A stretch of DNA of 64,000 bases from Shewanella sp. Isolate13. GTDB lineage: Bacteria; Pseudomonadota; Gammaproteobacteria; Enterobacterales; Shewanellaceae. The notes beneath the pieces are model-generated. The model was given only the letters and a program-made list of their open reading frames with translations, did not search any database and was not told where the DNA came from. The translations under genes and the position numbers were made by a program. Numbering within the stretch: the stretch's first letter is position 1; every line of letters starts with the position of its first letter. Below, piece by piece: positions 19,416-30,261 of the stretch. The stretch spans positions 104,166 through 168,165 of the forward strand of contig NZ_JAKEVD010000006.1 of the NCBI RefSeq assembly GCF_022398325.1. Direction: 5' to 3'.

Positions 19416-19700
19416 GAACACAAGATCCTTGAACTCTGATATTTAACCTAGCCCCATTACGGCCTAGTCATGCTTTTTTAATTTGATTTCAGAGTGATAT
19501 ATAAGTGCCGGCATCATAACAGAATATGCAAATGAATTGTTAATATTGGCAGTTGCAAAACTGCTGCCATAACCCCTTTTATCTTAAGAGCCGAAACGGA
19601 TAAATCAGCCATTAAGATATTGAGGTGTGAAGAGATAGACTAACAGCTAAATAGACCTGAGTTCGTCTAAGCAAACCGCAAGCATATGAGAAAGTAGCCC

Positions 19701-20009
19701 TTACTTACTGGAAATATTGAGTGGGATAATATTGCAGAAAATTTCTTTTTCAAATTGCTGCTCTAACTGTTCACGCCATGACTGCTTGTTGATCGGCACT
19801 AAGTAGAACTCCTCCCTAGAGGTATCAGTGACAAACGCTAAACCGTGGCGCATTAGCTCAAAGTGAATATCATTAACAAAGTCAGCAGAAAAATTTTGTC
19901 GGCCAGTTAACTGATTGATATCACTACGCGTAAGTGAAACCCCCTCTTTAAGGCCGCCGAATCTCAGCCTTAACCAATCGGAAAACTCTTTTGCGCTCAC
20001 CATAGACAT
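19701..20009 (-). CDS. Small protein of unknown function
   Basis: 102 residues, family not recognised. No signal peptide or membrane segment. Charged and helical, with SDWLRLRFGG..GVSLTRSDINQLTGRQNFS suggesting a short helix-rich domain. The ATG has AGGTAAC upstream. Flanked by 285 bp toward the AEC gene and by the sucCD terminator on the other side, so it has its own promoter. Coding character is plausible but unproven. Confidence 0.55.
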   Translation of the reverse strand: MSMVSAKEFSDWLRLRFGGLKEGVSLTRSDINQLTGRQNFSADFVNDIHFELMRHGLAFVTDTSREEFYLVPINKQSWREQLEQQFEKEIFCNIIPLNISSK

Positions 20010-20209
20010 AAAAGTTACCTACAAGTTCCCTATAGATAAATTAGGTATAACAGATTGGCTTAAGTCCGCCATTTTTTTGACCAAATATCCCGTTTTTATC
20101 GCCAAACGTTCTAGAAAATGCGGTATAAGTAAAATTAAACTCTAAAAACAATCTGACAAAAACCAGAATTTAGACTCTGTTTCCAATCGCTTGAGCCAAT
20201 TTACGCAAT

Positions 20210-20237
20210 AAAAAAGGCGCCTTAGGCGCCTTTTTTA
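20210..20237 (-). terminator. Rho-independent terminator of the suc cluster
   Basis: GGCGCC-TTA-GGCGCC with A6 before and T6 after, 15 bp beyond the sucD stop on the minus strand. Confidence 0.92.
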
Positions 20238-20251
20238 TAACTAATTGGTGT

Positions 20252-21124
20252 TTACCAACCAGTCTTAGTGCGTAGTGCACTACCGATATCCGCAAGCGAA
20301 CGCACAGTCGTAACACCTGCAGCTTCTAACGCTGCAAACTTGTCTTCTGCCGTACCCTTACCACCAGCGATAATTGCGCCAGCATGACCCATACGCTTGC
20401 CTTCAGGTGCAGTTACACCAGCAATGTATGAAACAACAGGCTTAGTCACGTTAGCTTTAATGTATTCAGCGGCTTCTTCTTCAGCTGTACCACCAATTTC
20501 ACCAATCATAACGATAGCTTCTGTTAGCGGATCGTTTTGGAACATTTCCAATACGTCGATAAAGTTAGTACCAGGAATTGGGTCACCACCAATACCAACA
20601 CAAGTTGATTGGCCGAAACCTTCATCAGTAGTTTGCTTAACCGCTTCGTAGGTTAATGTACCAGAGCGAGAAACAATACCGACTTTACCTGGCTTATGGA
20701 TATGACCAGGCATGATACCAATCTTACATTCACCAGGAGTAATCACACCTGGGCAGTTTGGACCAATCATACGAACGCCAGTTTCTTCAAGCTTAACTTT
20801 AACTTGAAGCATATCTAACGTTGGGATCCCTTCAGTAATACAAACGATTAGCTCGATGCCACCGTCGATTGCTTCAAGGATTGCATCTTTACAGAAAGGT
20901 GCTGGTACGTAGATAACAGAAGCGGTTGCACCTGTTACTTCTACCGCGTCTTTAACAGTGTTAAAAACTGGAAGACCTAGATGAGTTTGACCGCCCTTTC
21001 CTGGAGATACACCACCAACCATCTGAGTACCGTAAGCGATAGCTTGTTCAGAGTGGAATGTACCTTGACCGCCAGTAAAACCCTGACAGATAACTTTGGT
21101 ATCTTTGTTAATTAGTACAGACAT
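20252..21124 (-). CDS. sucD: Succinyl-CoA synthetase alpha subunit
   Basis: 290 residues. CoA-binding [35 protein letters not shown], and the phosphohistidine segment [10 protein letters not shown] are all present. It converts succinyl-CoA to succinate with NTP formation in the TCA cycle. Its ATG shares one base with the sucC stop (TAATG), so the two subunits are translationally coupled. Confidence 0.98.
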   Translation of the reverse strand: MSVLINKDTKVICQGFTGGQGTFHSEQAIAYGTQMVGGVSPGKGGQTHLGLPVFNTVKDAVEVTGATASVIYVPAPFCKDAILEAIDGGIELIVCITEGIPTLDMLQVKVKLEETGVRMIGPNCPGVITPGECKIGIMPGHIHKPGKVGIVSRSGTLTYEAVKQTTDEGFGQSTCVGIGGDPIPGTNFIDVLEMFQNDPLTEAIVMIGEIGGTAEEEAAEYIKANVTKPVVSYIAGVTAPEGKRMGHAGAIIAGGKGTAEDKFAALEAAGVTTVRSLADIGSALRTKTGW

Positions 21125-22290
21125 TATTTGCCCTCCGCAGCAGCTACAACTTTAACTGCAGCGTCTGTTAGTGACTCTGCAGCAATAATGTCAAGACCTG
21201 AGCTTGCCAATACATCGCGACCTAGGTCAGCGTTAGTACCTTCAAGACGTACAACAACAGGCACTTCAACACCCACTTCTTTAACTGCGCCAATGATACC
21301 TTCAGCAATCATGTCACAACGTACGATACCACCAAAGATGTTCACAAGAACCGCTTTGACGTTATCGTCAGAAAGAATGATCTTAAATGCTTCAGCTACG
21401 CGCTCTTTAGTTGCTCCACCGCCTACGTCTAGGAAGTTAGCTGGCTTGCCGCCATGTAGGTTAACGATATCCATCGTACCCATTGCTAGACCAGCACCGT
21501 TAACCATGCAGCCAACATTACCATCTAGTGCAACATAGTTCAGCTCGAACTTAGCCGCGTGAGCTTCACGGGCATCATCTTGTGATGGATCGTGCATGTC
21601 ACGGATCTTAGGTTGACGGAACAATGCGTTGCCATCGATACCAATCTTGCCATCAAGACAGTGAATGTTGCCTTCGTCTGTGATAACAAGTGGGTTGATT
21701 TCAAGTAGTGCGAAATCATGATCTTCGAACATTTTCGCCAAGCCCATAAAGACTTTAGTGAACTGCTTCATCTGAGTTGGGTTAAGACCTAACTTGAAGC
21801 CAAGATCACGGGCCTGATATGGCTGAGGACCCGTTAGCGGGTCGATGATAGCCTTGTGGATCAACTCTGGCGTTTCTTCAGCCACAGTTTCAATCTCAAC
21901 ACCACCTTCAGTCGATGCCATAAACACAACGCGACGAGTTGCGCGGTCAACAACCGCACCTAAATAAAGCTCGTTTGCGATATCAGTACAGCTTTCAACT
22001 AGGATTTTAGCAACAGGCTGACCTTTCTCATCAGTTTGATAAGTCACTAAGTTCTTACCTAACCAATGCTCAGCAAATGCTCTGATCTCTTCTTTATCGC
22101 CAGTGACTTTAACGCCACCTGCTTTCCCGCGGCCGCCAGCGTGCACTTGACACTTAACAACCCACATATCACCGCCAATATGGCCAGCTGCTTCTACTGC
22201 TTCTTGGGCAGTATCACATGCAAAACCTTCTGACACTGGTAAACCATATTCGGCAAATAAGGCTTTTGCCTGATATTCATGCAAATTCAT
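21124..22290 (-). CDS. sucC: Succinyl-CoA synthetase beta subunit (ADP-forming)
   Basis: 388 residues, the usual length. N-terminal ATP-grasp domain with [44 protein letters not shown], and the C-terminal [15 protein letters not shown]oA-ligase segment. Third gene of the leftward sucABCD operon, 78 bp after sucB. Confidence 0.98.
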   Translation of the reverse strand: MNLHEYQAKALFAEYGLPVSEGFACDTAQEAVEAAGHIGGDMWVVKCQVHAGGRGKAGGVKVTGDKEEIRAFAEHWLGKNLVTYQTDEKGQPVAKILVESCTDIANELYLGAVVDRATRRVVFMASTEGGVEIETVAEETPELIHKAIIDPLTGPQPYQARDLGFKLGLNPTQMKQFTKVFMGLAKMFEDHDFALLEINPLVITDEGNIHCLDGKIGIDGNALFRQPKIRDMHDPSQDDAREAHAAKFELNYVALDGNVGCMVNGAGLAMGTMDIVNLHGGKPANFLDVGGGATKERVAEAFKIILSDDNVKAVLVNIFGGIVRCDMIAEGIIGAVKEVGVEVPVVVRLEGTNADLGRDVLASSGLDIIAAESLTDAAVKVVAAAEGK

Positions 22291-22368
22291 GATGATCTAT
22301 CCATTATACTTCTTATGTATTTCAGCAGGCCCAAACGGGCCCGCAGCGAGGGTATTGTCTGTCTTGAC

Positions 22369-23565
22369 TTAAAGGTCAAGAAGCAGACGAGTTGGATCTT
22401 CAAGGAAGTCTTTAATAGCAACCAAGTAACCAACTGATTCACGTCCATCTACAATACGGTGATCGTAAGAAAGTGCGAGGTACATCATAGGCAGGATTTC
22501 AACCTGACCATTTACTGCCATAGGGCGATCTTTAATGGCATGCATGCCTAAGATTGCGCTTTGTGGCAAATTCAAGATTGGCGTTGACATCAATGAGCCA
22601 AACACACCACCGTTAGTCACGGTGAAGTTACCGCCAGTCATATCATCAACAGTTAACTTACCGTCACGACCTTTAATCGCGAGTTCACGAACGTTACGCT
22701 CGATATCGGCAAGGCTCATCTTGTCTGTGTCACGCAAAACTGGTGTCACAAGGCCACGAGGAGTCGATACTGCGATGCTTACATCAAAATAGTTGTGATA
22801 AACAATATCATCACCATCGATTGATGCGTTTACTTCTGGGAAGCGCTTAAGTGCTTCGGTTACAGCCTTCACGTAGAAAGACATGAAACCAAGGCGAATA
22901 CCATGGCGCTTCTCGAAAATCTCTTGATATTGCTTACGAATATCCATGATTGGCTTCATGTTAACTTCGTTAAACGTAGTCAGCATTGCCGTTGAGTTTT
23001 TCGCTTCAAGCAAGCGATTAGCGATCGTCTTACGCAAACGTGTCATAGGTACACGCTTCTCGCTACGTTCAGCAAGTGGTGCAACAGCAGCTGGCGCAGG
23101 AGCACTCGCAGCCGCGGCTGCAGGCTTGTTCTTAACGAATGCTTCAACGTCTTCTTTAGTGATGCGACCACCCACTCCAGTACCTTTAACGGCACTTGGG
23201 TCAACATTATGCTCAGCGATAAGACGGCGAACAGATGGGCTCAGTGCGTCATTTGACTCATCAGATGACTCGCTTGTTGGTGTAACCGCTTCAGCTTCAG
23301 CTTTAGTCACTTCTTGACCCGCAACCGCGCCAGCAACAAAGTTTGCGATAACAGCTTCACCAAGAACGGTGTCACCTTCCTCGGCTAAAAACTCAGAAAT
23401 TTGACCATCTTCAGGCGCTACAACTTCAAGTACAACTTTATCAGTTTCAATATCAACAAGGATTTGATCACGAGAAACTTGCTCGCCAGCTTGAACATGC
23501 CAAGTAGCAATGGTTGCATCTGCAACTGATTCTGGCAGTACGGGTACCTTAATTTCGATACTCAT
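22369..23565 (-). CDS. sucB: 2-oxoglutarate dehydrogenase E2, dihydrolipoyl succinyltransferase
   Basis: 398 residues. The lipoyl domain has the acceptor lysine in [11 protein letters not shown] (about 40-50). It is followed by an acidic linker, the E3-binding domain [32 protein letters not shown], an Ala/Pro hinge, and the catalytic domain ending [12 protein letters not shown] (His and Asp of the active site). Single lipoyl domain. 32 bp after sucA. Confidence 0.98.
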   Translation of the reverse strand: MSIEIKVPVLPESVADATIATWHVQAGEQVSRDQILVDIETDKVVLEVVAPEDGQISEFLAEEGDTVLGEAVIANFVAGAVAGQEVTKAEAEAVTPTSESSDESNDALSPSVRRLIAEHNVDPSAVKGTGVGGRITKEDVEAFVKNKPAAAAASAPAPAAVAPLAERSEKRVPMTRLRKTIANRLLEAKNSTAMLTTFNEVNMKPIMDIRKQYQEIFEKRHGIRLGFMSFYVKAVTEALKRFPEVNASIDGDDIVYHNYFDVSIAVSTPRGLVTPVLRDTDKMSLADIERNVRELAIKGRDGKLTVDDMTGGNFTVTNGGVFGSLMSTPILNLPQSAILGMHAIKDRPMAVNGQVEILPMMYLALSYDHRIVDGRESVGYLVAIKDFLEDPTRLLLDL

Positions 23566-23597
23566 GGATTACGATCCTTTTTATAAATGTTCTATTA

Positions 23598-26420
23598 CTA
23601 CAGCTTTAACGCACTGTTGATTAATGATTCTTGTTGCTGAGCATGCAATGTAGGGTAACCACATGCTGGCGCAGCTGACGCTTCACGGCCCGCATAGCTC
23701 AACTGAGCTCCTGCTGGAATGACGCTCCAGAAATGGTGTTGACTACAATACCAAGCACCTTGGTTTTGCGGCTCTTCTTGACACCAAACGAAATCTTTAA
23801 CATGGGCATAATCGGCAAGGGCTGCTTGCGCTTCCTCATGTGGGAACGGATACAACTGTTCAACACGGATTAGCGCGACATTCTCTAAGCCTTCTTTACG
23901 ACGACGCTCTAGCAGCTCAAAGTAAACCTTTCCGCTACAAAATACGACTCTATCCACTTTACTTGCATTTAATTCATCAATTTCGCCAATAATGTTCTGG
24001 AATGAGCCTTCAGCAAGCTCTTCCATACTAGAAACGGCTAGTGGATGACGCAGTAATGACTTTGGTGACATAACCACTAAAGGACGACGCATTGGGCGTA
24101 CGACCTGACGACGCAGCATGTGGTAAACCTGCGCTGGCGTAGATGGCACACACACTTGCATATTGTGGTTAGCACAAAGCTGTAGGAAACGTTCTAAACG
24201 GGCACTCGAGTGCTCAGGCCCCTGACCTTCATAACCATGAGGCAATAACATAGTCAGACCACATAGACGGCCCCACTTCTGCTCACCCGATGATAGGAAT
24301 TGGTCAATAACCACTTGGGCACAGTTAGCAAAATCACCAAATTGTGCTTCCCAAAGCGTTAATCCGCCAGGCTCTGCTGTCGCATAGCCATATTCGAACG
24401 CTAATACTGAGGCTTCAGAAAGCACCGAGTCAGTAATATCGATTGGGCCCTGCTCATCGGCAATGTTGCGAAGTGGCATATAAGCGGTTGCATCATTTTG
24501 GTTATGCAGCACCGCATGACGGTGGAAGAAAGTACCGCGACCAGAGTCTTGACCCGTTATGCGTATGCGCTTCTTGTCTTCAAGAATCGATGCATAAGCT
24601 AATGTCTCTGCAAAGCCCCAATCAAGCAACTTCTCACCAGCAGCCATCGCAAGACGGTCTTTGTAGATCTTAGCAACGCGAGACTGTAGCTTATGGCTTT
24701 CTGGTACATAGCTGATCTTCTCTGCTAGCTGCTTGATTCGATCAATCGGCAGCTGTGCTTGATATGCATCGTTCCAATCTGCACCGATATATGGGCTCCA
24801 ATCGACTGAATGCAATGTCATTGGACGCCATTCTTTAACTACACAGTCTCCGCCATCTAGCGCATCACGGTAGTCGTTCACCATAGCCGTCACTTCATCG
24901 CTCGCTAAAGTCGTTTCAGCAATCAGTCTATCGGCATAGATCTTTCTTGGTGTTGGGTGTTTCTTGATTTTGGCGTACATCAGAGGCTGAGTCGCACTAG
25001 GCTCATCGGCTTCGTTATGACCATGACGGCGATAACAAACCAGATCAATCACCACATCACGCTTAAATTCGTTGCGATAATCAACGGCAAGTTGAGAGAC
25101 AAAAGCAACGGCTTCTGGGTCATCTGCATTGACGTGGAAAATAGGCGCCTGCACCATCTTAGCTATATCGGTACAGTACTCGGTCGAACGCACGTCTTCG
25201 GTTAAGTTAGTGGTGAAACCTACTTGGTTGTTAACGACGATTCGTATGCTGCCACCCACTCTAAACGCACGAGTTTGAGACATGTTAAATGTTTCTTGAA
25301 CAATACCTTGTCCCGTAATTGCCGAGTCACCATGAATGGTAATCGGCATCACTTGGCGACCCGTATCGCAGCCTCGACGGTCTAGACGAGCACGGACCGA
25401 CCCCATAACCACAGGGTTAACAATCTCAAGATGAGAGGGGTTAAACGCTAGTGCTAAGTGAACATTTCCGCCTGGCGTTTCAAAGTCTGATGAGAAACCT
25501 TGGTGATATTTCACGTCACCAGAACCATTGAGTGCATCGCTGTGTTTACCAGCAAATTCGTCGAACAGTTCAGAAGGTTTTTTACCTAGGATGTTTACCA
25601 GTACGTTTAAACGACCGCGGTGCGCCATACCGATAACCACTTCTTTGGTACCCGCATCGCCAGCGCGATAGATGATTTCACGCATCATAGGAACAAGTGC
25701 ATCACCGCCTTCTAATGAGAAACGCTTAGCACCTGGGAACTTAGCGCCTAGGTATTTTTCCATACCTTCAGCAGCATTAAGTCCTTCAAGAATTCGAGTC
25801 TTATCTTCTTTTGAGTAGTTTGCAGCACCGAGAGAAGGTTCAAGACGTTGCTGGATCCAGCGTTTCTCATCGGTGTCGGTAATGTGCATGTACTCAGCAC
25901 CGATAGAACCACAATAGGTTGCTTTCAATGCTTTTACTAAGTCCACCAGCTTCATGGTTTCGCCACCATGAGCAAATGAACCCGTATTAAACTGACGCTG
26001 CATATCATCGCTATCTAAGCCATGAAAAGCGGGATCCAATTCAGAAACCTTTTCACGCTTCCAAATTTCAAGCGGATCTAAGTTAGCATTCTGATGACCG
26101 CGGAAACGGTGAGCGTTAATTAACTGTAGGACTTTTACTTGTTTTGCATCGACCTCAGGATCGGTCACCTTAGGCGAACCTTTCTGACGTCCTTCTAATG
26201 CAAGACTACGAAAATAGTCACGTACTTTAGAGTGGGCAGCTTCTGGTACATCAGCCGATGTGCCATTAACTAGAGGGAGGTTATCAAACACGACACGCCA
26301 GTCTTCAGTTACCGACTGCGGATCTTCTTGATAGGCTTCATACATCTCTTCTACATAGGTCGAATTCGCACCATTGAGATGAGATGATTCGAGCCAGGCT
26401 TTCATGATGCCTTGGTGCAT
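23598..26420 (-). CDS. sucA: 2-oxoglutarate dehydrogenase E1
   Basis: 940 residues from the ATG at 26420, preceded by AAAGGAATAG; a longer in-frame start five codons upstream lacks a ribosome site. N-terminal LNGANSTYVEEMYEAYQ is the E1o signature for core binding. ThDP-binding GMAHRGRLNVLVN, then GHNEADEPSATQP, and the C-terminal transketolase-like domain with GQDSGRGTFFHRH and LLPHGYEGQGPEHSSAR. First gene of sucABCD; a terminator separates it from sdhB. Confidence 0.97.
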   Translation of the reverse strand: MHQGIMKAWLESSHLNGANSTYVEEMYEAYQEDPQSVTEDWRVVFDNLPLVNGTSADVPEAAHSKVRDYFRSLALEGRQKGSPKVTDPEVDAKQVKVLQLINAHRFRGHQNANLDPLEIWKREKVSELDPAFHGLDSDDMQRQFNTGSFAHGGETMKLVDLVKALKATYCGSIGAEYMHITDTDEKRWIQQRLEPSLGAANYSKEDKTRILEGLNAAEGMEKYLGAKFPGAKRFSLEGGDALVPMMREIIYRAGDAGTKEVVIGMAHRGRLNVLVNILGKKPSELFDEFAGKHSDALNGSGDVKYHQGFSSDFETPGGNVHLALAFNPSHLEIVNPVVMGSVRARLDRRGCDTGRQVMPITIHGDSAITGQGIVQETFNMSQTRAFRVGGSIRIVVNNQVGFTTNLTEDVRSTEYCTDIAKMVQAPIFHVNADDPEAVAFVSQLAVDYRNEFKRDVVIDLVCYRRHGHNEADEPSATQPLMYAKIKKHPTPRKIYADRLIAETTLASDEVTAMVNDYRDALDGGDCVVKEWRPMTLHSVDWSPYIGADWNDAYQAQLPIDRIKQLAEKISYVPESHKLQSRVAKIYKDRLAMAAGEKLLDWGFAETLAYASILEDKKRIRITGQDSGRGTFFHRHAVLHNQNDATAYMPLRNIADEQGPIDITDSVLSEASVLAFEYGYATAEPGGLTLWEAQFGDFANCAQVVIDQFLSSGEQKWGRLCGLTMLLPHGYEGQGPEHSSARLERFLQLCANHNMQVCVPSTPAQVYHMLRRQVVRPMRRPLVVMSPKSLLRHPLAVSSMEELAEGSFQNIIGEIDELNASKVDRVVFCSGKVYFELLERRRKEGLENVALIRVEQLYPFPHEEAQAALADYAHVKDFVWCQEEPQNQGAWYCSQHHFWSVIPAGAQLSYAGREASAAPACGYPTLHAQQQESLINSALKL

Positions 26421-26554
26421 TTCTATTCCTTTCAAACTGTATACACGTGCTTAGCCAAAGTCATAAATACAGATCGTTTGAGCTAACCCAAATTATCTGT
26501 AATCTCTGTAGCCCCTAGAGTTCCAGATTATCGTTATATTCGTCTTCCATGACA

Positions 26555-26590
26555 CAAAAAAGAGCCACTCTCCACAGGGAAAGTGACTCC
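26555..26590 (-). terminator. Terminator between sdhB and sucA
   Basis: On the minus strand GAGTCACTTTCC pairs imperfectly with GGAGAGTGGCTC around a CTGT loop and is followed by T6. Partial read-through from sdhCDAB into sucABCD is possible. Confidence 0.75.
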
Positions 26591-26627
26591 TATAGAGCTA
26601 TATCAATATCGGCTCTTGGTACTGCAT

Positions 26628-27335
26628 TTAAACGGCTCTCTTCAGAAGCATAGACTTAATATGTCCAATTGCTTTTGTTGGATTAAGCCCTTTAGGACAA
26701 ACGTCCACACAGTTCATGATGCCGTGGCAGCGGAAGACGCTATAAGCATCATCTAATCCAGATAAACGCTCCTCGGTTGCGGTATCACGGCTATCGATTA
26801 GGAAACGATAAGCATGTAGCAAACCACTAGGACCAATGAATTTATCTGGGTTCCACCAGAACGAAGGACAAGCCGTAGAACAACATGCACACATGATGCA
26901 CTCATAAAGTCCATCTAAGTGCTCACGATCTTCAGGTGATTGTAGATGTTCACGCGCAGGCGTTTTTTCATCATTAATCAAGAAAGGCTTAATCTTTTCA
27001 TACTGGGTATAAAACTGAGTGAGGTCGACAATCAAATCACGTACTACTGGCATGCCAGGTAGTGGACGGATTTCAATCTTTTTACCTTGGAAGGTCGAAA
27101 CGGGGGTAATACACGCAAGCCCGTTTTTACCGTTCATGTTAATACCATCACTACCACACACGCCTTCACGGCAAGAGCGTCTAAAAGCCAGTGTTGGATC
27201 TAACTCTTTAAGCTTTAAAAGTGCATCCAGTACCATCATGTCAGTACCTTCTTGAACTTCTAAGCTGTAATCCTTCATATACGGCTTCGTATCTACATCA
27301 GGATTGTAGCGATAAACTGCAAATTCCAATTTCAT
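26628..27335 (-). CDS. sdhB: Succinate dehydrogenase iron-sulphur subunit
   Basis: 235 residues. The [2Fe-2S] ligands are in RRSCREGVCGSDGINMNGKNGLAC; the [4Fe-4S] and [3Fe-4S] ligands are in CIMCACCSTACPSFWW and CHGIMNCVDVCPKGLNP. It passes electrons from SdhA FADH2 to the membrane quinone. 12 bp after sdhA. Confidence 0.98.
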   Translation of the reverse strand: MKLEFAVYRYNPDVDTKPYMKDYSLEVQEGTDMMVLDALLKLKELDPTLAFRRSCREGVCGSDGINMNGKNGLACITPVSTFQGKKIEIRPLPGMPVVRDLIVDLTQFYTQYEKIKPFLINDEKTPAREHLQSPEDREHLDGLYECIMCACCSTACPSFWWNPDKFIGPSGLLHAYRFLIDSRDTATEERLSGLDDAYSVFRCHGIMNCVDVCPKGLNPTKAIGHIKSMLLKRAV

Positions 27336-27347
27336 CGTGGCTTCTCC

Positions 27348-29114
27348 TTAGTAAGTACGCTTGATAGGCGGGAATGCGTCACGAAGCTTAGGCTCCATGT
27401 TGACATCTCGCTTCGTCATCTGCTCTGTCACTGGGTCATAGATGCTATGACATAACCAGTTCTCATCATCTCGGTCTAAGAAATCTTCACGAGAGTGAGC
27501 ACCGCGACTTTCGGTACGGAAGTTAGCCGCTGTCGCTGTCGCAATCGCAGTCGCCATCAAGTTATCTAACTCTAAGCACTCAATACGTTGAGTATTAAAT
27601 TCAGTTGAGTTATCTGAAAGCTTGGCATTGGCTAGACGTTCGCGAATCGCTTTAAGCTCTTTAAGGCCCTCAGCCATCGCATCACCACTTCTAAATACAG
27701 AGAAGTTAAGTTGCATACAAAGCTGTAGGTCCTTACGGATAACTGCTGGGTCTTCGCCATCCTTGTTGCTTTCCCAACGGTTTAAACGCGTCAGAGAAGC
27801 ATCAATCTCGGCTTGGCTCGCCTCTTTTGGTGTTGGCGTTTCATCTAACGCCTTACCTAAGTGCTGACCAGCTGCTCGACCAAATACTACAAGATCTAAC
27901 AATGAGTTACCACCCAATCGGTTAGCTCCGTGTACCGAAACGCACGCAATTTCACCAACTGCAAATAAGCCGATTACATCTTCTTCGCTGCCATCACTAT
28001 TCTGGCGAACAACCTGGCCGCTCACTTTTGCTGGTAGGCCGCCCATCATGTAGTGACACGTAGGAAGAACAGGAATAGGACCATCGGCAGGATCGATATG
28101 AGCGAACGTGCGCGACAATTCACAAACACCAGGCAGACGAGCTTCTAGGGTTTCTTTACCTAAATGGTCAAGCTTAAGCAAACAGTGCGGTCCAAGAGGG
28201 CCATCGAGACCACGACCTTCACGAATTTCAGTCATCATAGAGCGTGCTACCACGTCACGTGATGCCAAGTCCTTCGCATTTGGCGCGTAACGCTCCATGA
28301 AGCGCTCGCCGTCTTTGTTCAGCAGGTATCCACCTTCACCACGACAACCTTCGGTGACCAAAACACCCGCGCCAGCAATACCCGTTGGGTGGAACTGCCA
28401 CATTTCCATGTCTTGCATCTGAACGCCAGCACGCATCGCCATACCAACGCCGTCACCAGTGTTAATATGCGCGTTAGTGGTTGATGCATAAATACGCCCT
28501 GCACCACCCGTTGCTAAGATGGTTGCTTTCGCTTTGAAATAAACGATTTCGCCAGTTTCAATTTCAATTGCAGTACAACCAACAATCACACCGTCTTCAT
28601 TTTTAACTAAGTCGAGTGCATACCACTCTGAAAAGACTTCAGTTTTATGCTTAACGTTTTGCTGATAAAGGCAGTGAAGTAATGCATGACCTGTACGGTC
28701 TGCTGCCGCTGCAGTTCGTGCAGCCTGTTCACCACCAAAGTTTTTAGACTGGCCACCAAATGGACGTTGGTAAATTTTACCATTGTCGAAACGTGAGAAC
28801 GGTAAACCCATATGCTCAAGCTCAATCACCGCTTCTGGGCCAGTTTTACACATAAACTCAATCGCTTCTTGGTCACCGATAAAATCGGAACCTTTCACGG
28901 TATCGTACATATGCTGTTCCCAGTGATCTTCATGGGCGTTACCTAGTGCAACGGTAATACCACCCTGTGCAGATACAGTATGAGAACGAGTTGGGAATAC
29001 TTTAGATAAAAGCGCACAGCTCTTACCTTCTTTAGAGATCTGTAAAGCGGCACGCATACCGGCGCCACCAGCACCGATTACAACCGCGTCAAATTCGCGA
29101 ACTGGAATACCCAC
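27348..29114 (-). CDS. sdhA: Succinate dehydrogenase flavoprotein subunit
   Basis: 588 residues. FAD-binding [13 protein letters not shown] at the N-terminus, the FAD-linked His in [19 protein letters not shown], and the active-site Arg region [10 protein letters not shown]. The start is a GTG directly abutting the sdhD stop (TAAGTG), so translation is probably coupled. Catalyses succinate to fumarate. Confidence 0.98.
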   Translation of the reverse strand: MGIPVREFDAVVIGAGGAGMRAALQISKEGKSCALLSKVFPTRSHTVSAQGGITVALGNAHEDHWEQHMYDTVKGSDFIGDQEAIEFMCKTGPEAVIELEHMGLPFSRFDNGKIYQRPFGGQSKNFGGEQAARTAAAADRTGHALLHCLYQQNVKHKTEVFSEWYALDLVKNEDGVIVGCTAIEIETGEIVYFKAKATILATGGAGRIYASTTNAHINTGDGVGMAMRAGVQMQDMEMWQFHPTGIAGAGVLVTEGCRGEGGYLLNKDGERFMERYAPNAKDLASRDVVARSMMTEIREGRGLDGPLGPHCLLKLDHLGKETLEARLPGVCELSRTFAHIDPADGPIPVLPTCHYMMGGLPAKVSGQVVRQNSDGSEEDVIGLFAVGEIACVSVHGANRLGGNSLLDLVVFGRAAGQHLGKALDETPTPKEASQAEIDASLTRLNRWESNKDGEDPAVIRKDLQLCMQLNFSVFRSGDAMAEGLKELKAIRERLANAKLSDNSTEFNTQRIECLELDNLMATAIATATAANFRTESRGAHSREDFLDRDDENWLCHSIYDPVTEQMTKRDVNMEPKLRDAFPPIKRTY

Positions 29115-29462
29115 TTAAACACCCCACACAATCAAAATGCCAGCGGCCAAATAACAGAAGGCGGCGATGACAAAAACAAACTGAAGTACACCACGTAGAG
29201 AAACACACTTAACGTAATCCGTTAGCACCTGCCAGATACCGATCCAGGCGTGAACTAATACCGCTACGAGTGCGAGTAGTGTGAAAACTTTCATTGGCAA
29301 TGTGCTAAACAAACCATGCCATGCGTCATAAGTTAGTGGAGAGCTACATGCGATAAACCCAACCAAAAAAATGGTGTAACAGGCTAGGACTACTGCACTT
29401 GCACGTATAAGAATAAAGTCATGGACACCGCTGCGACCAAGACTTGCTGCGTTAGTTACCAT
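29115..29462 (-). CDS. sdhD: Succinate dehydrogenase membrane anchor subunit
   Basis: 115 residues from the ATG at 29462, which lies inside the last codons of sdhC (7-bp overlap). Three hydrophobic helices (about 20-42, 55-80, 90-113) and the haem/quinone segment ALVAVLVHAWIGIWQVLTDY, with the His and Asp-Tyr expected of SdhD. A longer frame begins two codons upstream. Confidence 0.95.
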   Translation of the reverse strand: MVTNAASLGRSGVHDFILIRASAVVLACYTIFLVGFIACSSPLTYDAWHGLFSTLPMKVFTLLALVAVLVHAWIGIWQVLTDYVKCVSLRGVLQFVFVIAAFCYLAAGILIVWGV

Positions 29463-29830
29463 ACCCAAATCCCCGCAATGATTGAAAACACTACTGCCAA
29501 TGCAATAGCGACTTTAGCCGAAGTTACACCAGAAGAGAGTTCTTCCCAGTAGCCAGCATCCATCACTAAGTGGCGAATACCCACTATCAAGTGATAACCC
29601 AGCGCGGTGAGAATTCCCCAGACGATGAACTTAACGATAAAGTTATCAAAGAGAGATTGGACGCCAGCAAAACTTTCTGGAGAAGCTAATGATTCATTAA
29701 GCAACCAGATAAGGATACCGACGGCAAACAGCATGATGACACCCGATACACGATGAAGAATGGACGCGATCGCTGTTGCAGGGAAGCGTATGGTCTGCAG
29801 ATCTAAATGGACAGGTCTTTGCTTTTTCAC
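29456..29830 (-). CDS. sdhC: Succinate dehydrogenase cytochrome b556 subunit
   Basis: 124 residues from a GTG. The N-terminus KKQRPVHLDLQTIRFPATAIASILHRVSGVIM and the haem-ligand region GYHLIVGIRHLVMD are diagnostic. Three membrane helices. First gene of sdhCDAB, divergent from gltA. Confidence 0.96.
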   Translation of the reverse strand: MKKQRPVHLDLQTIRFPATAIASILHRVSGVIMLFAVGILIWLLNESLASPESFAGVQSLFDNFIVKFIVWGILTALGYHLIVGIRHLVMDAGYWEELSSGVTSAKVAIALAVVFSIIAGIWVW

Positions 29831-30261
29831 GTTCTGCTCACTCTGCTCAATTGAGCTAATTTTTGTTATATGAACCGCTTTCGCTTAAATTCCAATCAGT
29901 GATTTAGATCACGGTTTGAAACTTTCACAAAAGAAAACTTGAAACAAACATTTAACAATTTAGCTAGCACTAATTAAGTATGTAAAAAAGTGATAACTAA
30001 CTGGCAATGTATGCAGCTCTTCTGAGCTGCGGCAAGTATACGTGGGTGAAATGTCAAATACAAACATCACATTATGCAAATTTAGTTTTTTTGGTAAAAA
30101 ATTCTACCAAGCCTCTGATGCGACAAGTGGTTAAGGCCATTTAAGACCATGGTCTAACAAATTTAAACGCTTATTTAAATTGAAATGTGATCTAGATTCA
30201 CTGTAAAGTAATCATGTTTGATAAGCCGCACTCAATAAGAATGAAGTAAGGAGAATGGGGT
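29831..30261. promoter_or_regulatory. Divergent sdhC / gltA control region
   Basis: 431 bp without a gene. It must hold the promoters of both TCA operons. Besides the CRP-like site listed separately, it contains a GCAGCTC-TTCT-GAGCTGC palindrome (30013-30030). Near gltA there is TGTGA-N7-TCACT (30186-30202), which resembles a CRP site with one base too many. The region is very AT-rich; ArcA-type repeats may be present, but I cannot define them by eye. Confidence 0.6.
29898..29913 (-). promoter_or_regulatory. CRP-like binding site upstream of sdhC
   Basis: AGTGA-TTTAGA-TCACG matches the CRP consensus TGTGA-N6-TCACA at 8 of 10 positions, about 68 bp from the sdhC start. CRP control of sdh is established in enterics; here it is inferred. 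Confidence 0.5.

Noticed and set aside
30186..30202. CRP site upstream of gltA
   Set aside because: TGTGA and TCACT are present, but the spacer is 7 and not 6 bases; noted only in the control-region entry.
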